A DNA stretch of 64,000 nt from Ruegeria arenilitoris (GTDB lineage Bacteria > Pseudomonadota > Alphaproteobacteria > Rhodobacterales > Rhodobacteraceae): NCBI RefSeq assembly GCF_013035315.1, contig NZ_WQHP01000003.1:427856-491855 (forward strand), written 5' to 3'. Position 1 is the stretch's first letter. Each line of letters opens with the position of its first letter. The notes beneath the pieces were generated by a model. That model did not search any database and was not told where the DNA came from. It saw nothing but the letters and a program-made list of their open reading frames with translations. Both the position numbers and the translations under genes were made by a program. Below are positions 59,190 to 64,000 of this stretch, in pieces.

Positions 59190-60527
59190 CTAGTTCGAGC
59201 GCGGCACGTCCTGCGCGCCCTCATTGCCATACCGGGCGCGCATCTTGATGGCCTGCAGGAACCGCCCCTCGGCCACCAGCGCCGACAGGAAGTCTCCGAG
59301 GTAATCCTCGGGCAAGCCAGCCTGGCTCGCCGCGTCGAAAGTGTCCTCCGCCTCATCGAACCTGTCTTCGGCAATCAGCACCAAAGCGTTGGTGTATTGT
59401 TCAAACTCACCACCGGGGTACAGTTCTAGAGCACGGTCGATGGCCTCGCGCGCCTCATCGGTATGCTCCAGCCACAAGGCAATGTCTGCGTGCAGGCGGT
59501 GGTCAAAGCGGTCAGCGCCTTCAAGCGCCACGCTACGCCGGATGTGATACAGCGCGGCTTCATAATCGAGGTCATCCGCAAACAGCCTGGCCCGCCAGTA
59601 CAGCAAATAAGACCCCGGTTCCGCACGGCTCTCAGCCTCTTCCAGAACCAAGTGCGCCTGCGCGCGTTGCCCCAAATCGGACAGCGCCCGCGCTTTGCGC
59701 ACATAACCATCCGCATCGTTGGGTTTGGCCGCGACCACTGCCTCGGCGTCCTTGAGTGCCTGTTTGGGCCGATCCAGCATCAGCAGAATGAGGGATCGAC
59801 GTGACAGCGCAGAAATAAAATCCGGCTTCAGGTCCAACGCCCGGCTGATCGGATCAAACGCGGCCTCCCACTCATCCTGTTCGGTCAAGACAAAGGCCAT
59901 GCCATAGGCAGAGTATGGGTCATACGGGTCAAGCGCGCTGGCCTTTTCGAATAGCCCAAACGCCTCTTCCAACCGATGTTGATCCACAAGCCGCCAGGCC
60001 AGTTCACGCATCGCCCAAGTGTATTCGGGATTCAGCGCCAGTGCGGTCTGCATGATCTGTTCAAATTCAGCGTAATCCACCTGCCCGGCCCGTCGCGCAC
60101 TGGCTGCAAGTCCGGCCATATTACCGGCACTTGGCTTGCGCGACACTGCCTGCCGGAACAACTCGGCCGCCTCCGGGAAGGCATCCCGGTTGTACATTAC
60201 CCAGGCCCGGCCTTGCAGCCCGACCTCGGCATTCGGGTCCAGGGCCAGGATTTCAGTGAATGCTTCATCAGCTTCATCCAGAGCATCAAGATCGTAGTAA
60301 GCCCAACCTAACTTATCCAACATTTCAATGCGCTGCCGATCCGAGGCACCGATGCCACCAAGACCGTGCTGGCAAATCTCTATCATGCGCTCTGGCGTGT
60401 CGCTTTGCTCCAGACAGGCCGATACATAGGTGTCCTGAGAATCCGTCAGCAGCGGCTTCGCGGTCCCCGCGACGGCGACCATGCCAAACGCTGCTGAAAG
60501 GGCGAATATAGGTAACGATCTGATCAT
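59190..60527 (-). CDS. Exported tetratricopeptide-repeat protein
   Basis: A 445-residue protein with a probable signal peptide (SLPIFALSAAFGMVAVAGTA, residues 4-23) and about nine TPR units from residue 60 on, for example LDKLGWAYYDLDALDEADEA and YSAYGMAFVLTEQDEWEAAF. TPR solenoids bind partner proteins; no enzymatic domain is present, so it is probably a periplasmic scaffold. The start at 60527 is chosen for the signal peptide; an in-frame TTG further upstream exists. The partner is not evident from the neighbours. Confidence 0.82.
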   Translation of the reverse strand: MIRSLPIFALSAAFGMVAVAGTAKPLLTDSQDTYVSACLEQSDTPERMIEICQHGLGGIGASDRQRIEMLDKLGWAYYDLDALDEADEAFTEILALDPNAEVGLQGRAWVMYNRDAFPEAAELFRQAVSRKPSAGNMAGLAASARRAGQVDYAEFEQIMQTALALNPEYTWAMRELAWRLVDQHRLEEAFGLFEKASALDPYDPYSAYGMAFVLTEQDEWEAAFDPISRALDLKPDFISALSRRSLILLMLDRPKQALKDAEAVVAAKPNDADGYVRKARALSDLGQRAQAHLVLEEAESRAEPGSYLLYWRARLFADDLDYEAALYHIRRSVALEGADRFDHRLHADIALWLEHTDEAREAIDRALELYPGGEFEQYTNALVLIAEDRFDEAEDTFDAASQAGLPEDYLGDFLSALVAEGRFLQAIKMRARYGNEGAQDVPRSN

Positions 60528-60575
60528 GCTGCCAAGTATCTTTGTTTCCGCAACGACCATACGGACAATTGCGAT

Positions 60576-60607
60576 CAAAAAAAGGCCGCTTGGCGCGAAG
60601 CGGCCTT
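60576..60607 (-). terminator. Rho-independent terminator after the amidohydrolase gene
   Basis: AAGGCCGCTT and AAGCGGCCTT form a perfect 10-bp stem with a six-base loop, followed on the leftward transcript by a run of seven Us. It lies about 50 bp after the stop of the leftward amidohydrolase gene and just ahead of the TPR gene, so it separates the two transcripts. Confidence 0.85.
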
Positions 60608-60655
60608 AAATATTAGTGAAGCTCGGCACTCAGAAAGCCTCGATTTAGTCGGGTG

Positions 60656-62497
60656 TCATTGCACGTTGCCTTGATCAATCGCCAACCAAGGCTGTTCCAC
60701 CTGCATTCCCTGATAGATCGCGTGCAGAAACACATGCGCCAAAACCGGATCATTCGAAAATGGCGCAAGGTTGAGCCTGCCCTCTCGGACTCCTTCTTCA
60801 GCCTGATACACGACAGCATCATCCTTGATCGTCGACAGGACCTTCAACTGCGCAAGAGCCTCAGGGTTTATCGCCGTCGGGTCGTCGGACAGGATGACAA
60901 AATCAGCAACCTTGCCAACCTCGATCGACCCTTTGTCATCTTCCTCAAAATGCTGCCACGCAGGCCAAATCGTCATCGCCTTGAGCGCTGTCATCACATC
61001 GACCCGCTGATGCGGTCCCAGAATATCTCCGGACCGGGTTCTGCGCGTTACAGTCGCGGCGAGCACACGCATACTGTCTGGCAGCGCGACTGGCGCGTCG
61101 TGATGAGTGCCAAACATCATGTCTCTTTCGCGAATCCAGCCCGAAGGTGAAATGTTTTCGGCGTTTACTGGACCGACTGTGTGATCGCGGTGCCAATCGC
61201 CCCAATAGAAGGTGTGCATTGGGAAAATCGAAGGGAACACGCCCAGGCGTTTGAAACTCGCCACCTGATCCTCGCGCAGGAACTGGCCATGGACAAGCAC
61301 GGGTCGATTTCCGGGGTCGCCATATTTCATCTGAGCGACCTCAAGCGCGGCGATGAGCATGTCCGACGCGCCCTCGCCGTTCGAGTGGACAATAATCTGG
61401 ATGCCGTTCTCGTAACACCAGTTCACAGCATCCTGCAGCTGATCCATCGTAATCGCGGAATAGCCAGCGTACCCCGCCGGATAAGCGCCGACCGGATCAT
61501 AATATGGGCGATCCCTCAGCGCCGTGAACCCCTGCGGGGATCCATCGATGGTCAGCTTGCAGCCACCGACCCTTACCCGGTCCTGATAGTCACGCGACAC
61601 ATTGGCACCAATGTATTCACGCGATTCCAGAACATCAGGGAAGGCCACGATATCAATGGGCAGGCCATCTTCGGCTCCCACCTTCTTCAAGGCTTCGACA
61701 ATCTGACCGGATGAGCGCCCCTCTTGTCCGGTTGTGTACCCGTATTTGGCCCACAGGTCGCTACCTGCACGCGCGAAGGCAATCATGCCCTCTTCGCCCA
61801 GATTGCTCAGCATCGGCACTAGGACGGCGAAAAAGGCATATTCTTCAAGCACACCATTGGGCAGTCCGCTTTCATCGCGCTGAATGACCCCACCCGGAGG
61901 GGCCTCAGAGCTTTCCGTGATACCCGCGATTTCCAGCGCTTTCGAGTTTGCCACACCGATGTGACCGGACTGATGGACGATCACGATGGGTAAGTCGGCG
62001 GAAACTGCGTCCAATTCATCGCGGGTGGGATGGCGCAGCTCCTTCAGTTGCGCATTGTCATAGCCGAAGCCGATGATCATTTGCACCTGATCGACTGTCT
62101 CAGCGTTGTCTTCCACCCACGCGGACAGCGTGGCCTGCAAGCTGGCAATGTCGGTGACTTCGCCATCCGGCGGTGCCAGCAGATTCGCGGACAAGGCCTG
62201 TAGACCGCCCATCACCACATGACCGTGACTGTCCACGAAACCCGGAAGCATGGCGCGCCCAGCCAAATCAAAGGCACGCGTATCATCACCGCGAAGGTCT
62301 GCCATCTCTTCAAGAGTACCAACGGCCAGAATGCGGCCATCCCTGACGGCAACGGCCTCAGCCGTAGGCTGGCCATCGTTGATTGTCAGGATCGGCCCGC
62401 CGGAATAGATCGTGTCCGCAGTTTGTTGAGCGAGGGCGGAACCGGCAGAAATGGCCGCCCAAGCTGATATCAGGACTGAGATTGATGAAATGTTCAT
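60656..62497 (-). CDS. Exported amidohydrolase, YtcJ-like
   Basis: A 613-residue metal-dependent amidohydrolase with a signal peptide (VLISAWAAISAGSALAQ, about 8-24). Metal-site segments are LPGFVDSHGHVVMGG (HxH), VRVGGCKLTIDGSPQG (bridging-lysine region), IIVHSNGEG, PVLVHGQFLRED and MMFGTHHDAPVALPD (final aspartate). The layout matches the YtcJ/N-substituted-formamide-deformylase branch. A periplasmic location implies hydrolysis of an imported amide. The downstream terminator is strong; the dipeptidase-like gene lies 83 bp upstream and may share its transcript. Confidence 0.88.
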   Translation of the reverse strand: MNISSISVLISAWAAISAGSALAQQTADTIYSGGPILTINDGQPTAEAVAVRDGRILAVGTLEEMADLRGDDTRAFDLAGRAMLPGFVDSHGHVVMGGLQALSANLLAPPDGEVTDIASLQATLSAWVEDNAETVDQVQMIIGFGYDNAQLKELRHPTRDELDAVSADLPIVIVHQSGHIGVANSKALEIAGITESSEAPPGGVIQRDESGLPNGVLEEYAFFAVLVPMLSNLGEEGMIAFARAGSDLWAKYGYTTGQEGRSSGQIVEALKKVGAEDGLPIDIVAFPDVLESREYIGANVSRDYQDRVRVGGCKLTIDGSPQGFTALRDRPYYDPVGAYPAGYAGYSAITMDQLQDAVNWCYENGIQIIVHSNGEGASDMLIAALEVAQMKYGDPGNRPVLVHGQFLREDQVASFKRLGVFPSIFPMHTFYWGDWHRDHTVGPVNAENISPSGWIRERDMMFGTHHDAPVALPDSMRVLAATVTRRTRSGDILGPHQRVDVMTALKAMTIWPAWQHFEEDDKGSIEVGKVADFVILSDDPTAINPEALAQLKVLSTIKDDAVVYQAEEGVREGRLNLAPFSNDPVLAHVFLHAIYQGMQVEQPWLAIDQGNVQ

Positions 62498-62580
62498 TTA
62501 TGACCTCTTTCCTACTGAAAATGCGTTGAACTCACTTAGTCCCCGTTTTCTTGGCTGGCGGAAAATGCGCGACCCGCGAG

Positions 62581-63843
62581 TCAGCGGGTTGGGAAAAGCT
62601 CTCTGAACTCCTCACGCATGCGCAAACGTTCTGGATACTCCTCAAGAAACTGCTGCGGGGGCTTCCCTTCCCAGACCTGAGCGTAGACACGCATCTTGTT
62701 CCCACCATAGATCTTGGCGAGGTCTTCGTTGGAGTATCCACGCGCCCACAAGTCGTCCGTGATGGCTGCCAATATCTTGGCCAATTCGCCATTACCTGTT
62801 GCGCCTTTGTTGAACGCATCAATCATATAGCCACCGTCATCATACATGCTGGCATTCGCCGTCGCGAATTGGATGACAAGTTCGGTCGAGAACATGTCAT
62901 CCGTCGCTATGCCAACATGGTCCACGCCAACCAACTGCACATAGTAATCAATCATGTCTGCAGCCTGTTTGGGCGAAATGTCTTCTGGCCAAACGCCGTC
63001 CATCATCCATTCCGTAAACGTCGGTGAAACATACCCACCCGACTCGGCCGCCCGGATCGCTTCATCGTCGGGAATGGCCCTATAGCAGCCCCGAGGTGTC
63101 GCGTTCGGTTCGCTCTTGTACAAACCCGCTGGCACGGAATGGGTGTAGACGAACGGAACACCGGGATAGTTACTCTCCATATACTCCATCGCGTCGTTCG
63201 CCGTCCGAGAGCCAGTGTGGCTGAGGTCCAGTAGAATTCCGAACCGAACCATTTCGTCTATGACCGATTTTCCCCAAGCTGTAAGGCCAATGTCATTGCC
63301 ATTATAGGCCGCCAACTGGCCCGACCCGGTCCGAAAAATATCGTTGTAGGCAAGGATCATGCTTTTGATGCCCATGTCCTTGAGCACTGCCATCTTCCTG
63401 AGATCACCGTCCAGAATGGTGGCCGTCTGACTGTTCCAGATAACAGCTGTTTTCCCCTGAGCATGCGCGGCCTCGATATCTCGAGTCTCATTTACGATCA
63501 AAAAATTTTCCGGCTGCTCAGCCATGGCGGCCCGAAAATGGTAGTGCTGTTCCAGGAACCTATCAAAAGACATGTCCGCAGCGGCGAGGGTCATTTCGTG
63601 ACCGGTGATCCCGTTTTCTCGGACGCGGTCAAAATAGGTGTGTAACTGCTCATATTCCGTCCACCCAGTACCATAAGGGCTGGCGAGCATCCCCAGAACA
63701 ATCGTGTCCTGAACGAACTGCTTGGCCTCGTCAGAGGCATCCCATGTTTTGCTTTCTTCACTGGCCCAAACTGGCGCTGTACCGGCCAAAACCAGGCTCA
63801 GGGCGATCGTGGTTACCTTCGTGACGCAATCCCTCAACAACAT
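62581..63843 (-). CDS. Exported renal-dipeptidase (M19) family protein with incomplete metal site
   Basis: A 420-residue protein with a signal peptide ([16 protein letters not shown], about 12-27). Segments [16 protein letters not shown] (His209), [10 protein letters not shown] (His235) and [10 protein letters not shown] (Asp315/316) correspond to the second half of the M19 dinuclear zinc site. The first half is lost: the N-terminal HxD is replaced by VLG in [11 protein letters not shown], and the bridging glutamate strand reads AVIWNSQTA. It may bind one metal, have shifted chemistry, or be a non-enzymatic relative. It is followed on the same strand by the amidohydrolase gene. Confidence 0.82.
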   Translation of the reverse strand: MLLRDCVTKVTTIALSLVLAGTAPVWASEESKTWDASDEAKQFVQDTIVLGMLASPYGTGWTEYEQLHTYFDRVRENGITGHEMTLAAADMSFDRFLEQHYHFRAAMAEQPENFLIVNETRDIEAAHAQGKTAVIWNSQTATILDGDLRKMAVLKDMGIKSMILAYNDIFRTGSGQLAAYNGNDIGLTAWGKSVIDEMVRFGILLDLSHTGSRTANDAMEYMESNYPGVPFVYTHSVPAGLYKSEPNATPRGCYRAIPDDEAIRAAESGGYVSPTFTEWMMDGVWPEDISPKQAADMIDYYVQLVGVDHVGIATDDMFSTELVIQFATANASMYDDGGYMIDAFNKGATGNGELAKILAAITDDLWARGYSNEDLAKIYGGNKMRVYAQVWEGKPPQQFLEEYPERLRMREEFRELFPTR

Positions 63844-63917
63844 CTTGTTTCAAGGATAATGCACGGGCCTCGGCCATGAGGATAGTACGAAATAGAATTC
63901 GTGAATTTATGAGCGAC

Positions 63918-63944
63918 AAAAAAAGGGCGCCCATTTGGGCGCCC
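63918..63944 (-). terminator. Rho-independent terminator of tuf
   Basis: GGGCGCCC-ATTT-GGGCGCCC forms a perfect 8-bp GC stem followed on the leftward transcript by seven Us. It begins 27 bp after the stop codon of the EF-Tu gene that enters from the right edge. Confidence 0.88.
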
Positions 63945-63970
63945 CTTCTGTCGGTATTCGCGGGTGCGAA

Positions 63971-64000
63971 TTACTCGATGATTTTCGACACAACGCCGGC
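63971..64000 (-). CDS. tuf: Elongation factor Tu, last nine residues
   Basis: A leftward frame enters at the right edge and encodes AGVVSKIIE followed by TAA. This is the C-terminus of alphaproteobacterial EF-Tu, the GTPase that delivers aminoacyl-tRNA to the ribosome. The strong terminator just beyond it fits a highly expressed gene. Only ten codons are visible, so whether this is tufA or tufB and whether the copy is intact cannot be said. Confidence 0.8.
   Translation of the reverse strand, partial: AGVVSKIIE

Noticed and set aside
1..64000. CRISPR arrays, prophage, transposases, rRNA and tRNA genes
   Set aside because: Looked for across the window; no regular spacer repeats, integrase or transposase motifs, or recognisable tRNA/rRNA sequences were seen.

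Overview
The window is chromosomal DNA of a marine-type alphaproteobacterium, most likely a Roseobacter-group Rhodobacteraceae (Ruegeria/Phaeobacter-like). The reasons are the GC-rich coding sequence, an irr-fabA-fabB-fabI block, a complete alphaproteobacterial C-P lyase region with a DUF1045 phosphoesterase and no phnP, a non-pyrrolysine MttB next to a dimethylglycine-dehydrogenase-like flavoprotein, and an EF-Tu C-terminus ending AGVVSKIIE. The species cannot be named from the sequence alone. I recognised no rRNA, tRNA, CRISPR array, prophage or insertion sequence. Gene density is high, with many 1-4 nt start/stop overlaps.

Layout. 1-4.8 kb: the start of an unknown leftward gene, miaB, a glycosyltransferase-like protein, a phytanoyl-CoA-dioxygenase-family enzyme divergent from a LysR regulator, and irr. 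5-7.5 kb: fabA-fabB-fabI for unsaturated fatty acid synthesis. 7.6-16.5 kb: a 57-residue membrane protein, an FKBP isomerase, then rightward small-molecule enzymes (haloacid dehalogenase, alpha/beta hydrolases including a PcaD-like lactonase, a PLP dehydratase, an MFS pump, a zinc alcohol dehydrogenase, an enolase-superfamily dehydratase) and a two-cysteine ArsR repressor. 16.5-20.9 kb: a giant ABC-exporter-like protein with a decayed ATP site and a cNMP-binding tail, a DUF3307 membrane protein and an unknown soluble protein. 20.9-28.1 kb: a leftward methylamine/betaine demethylation operon (DMGDH-like, MttB, TetR, FAD oxidase), a GST and a small methyltransferase. 28.3-35.6 kb: a peptide/opine-type ABC importer operon ending in a class III CoA-transferase. 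35.7-38 kb: a large MscS channel.

38.4-44.9 kb holds a tightly coupled seven-gene cluster (four glycosyltransferases, a histidine phosphatase, a polysaccharide deacetylase, a small methyltransferase) that looks like an undescribed surface-glycan or glycolipid pathway. It abuts the phosphonate region, 44.9-58.3 kb: phnM, DUF1045, phnN-L-K-J, a HAD phosphatase, phnI-H-G, divergent phnF with a clear promoter and operator, a hexapeptide transferase, and the phnCDE1E2 importer. The genes form a route from uptake (PhnCDE), through nucleosidyl transfer and lyase chemistry (PhnGHIJKL, PhnM), to recycling of ribosyl phosphates (DUF1045, PhnN). 58.5-64 kb: rpe, a periplasmic TPR protein, two exported hydrolases (YtcJ-type amidohydrolase and a dipeptidase-like protein) and the end of tuf.

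The observations I would follow first are the decayed ABC/cNMP fusion protein with its apparent ATA start codon, the seven-gene glycan cluster, the HAD phosphatase inside the C-P lyase operon, and the hairpin that buries the phnC ribosome-binding site.
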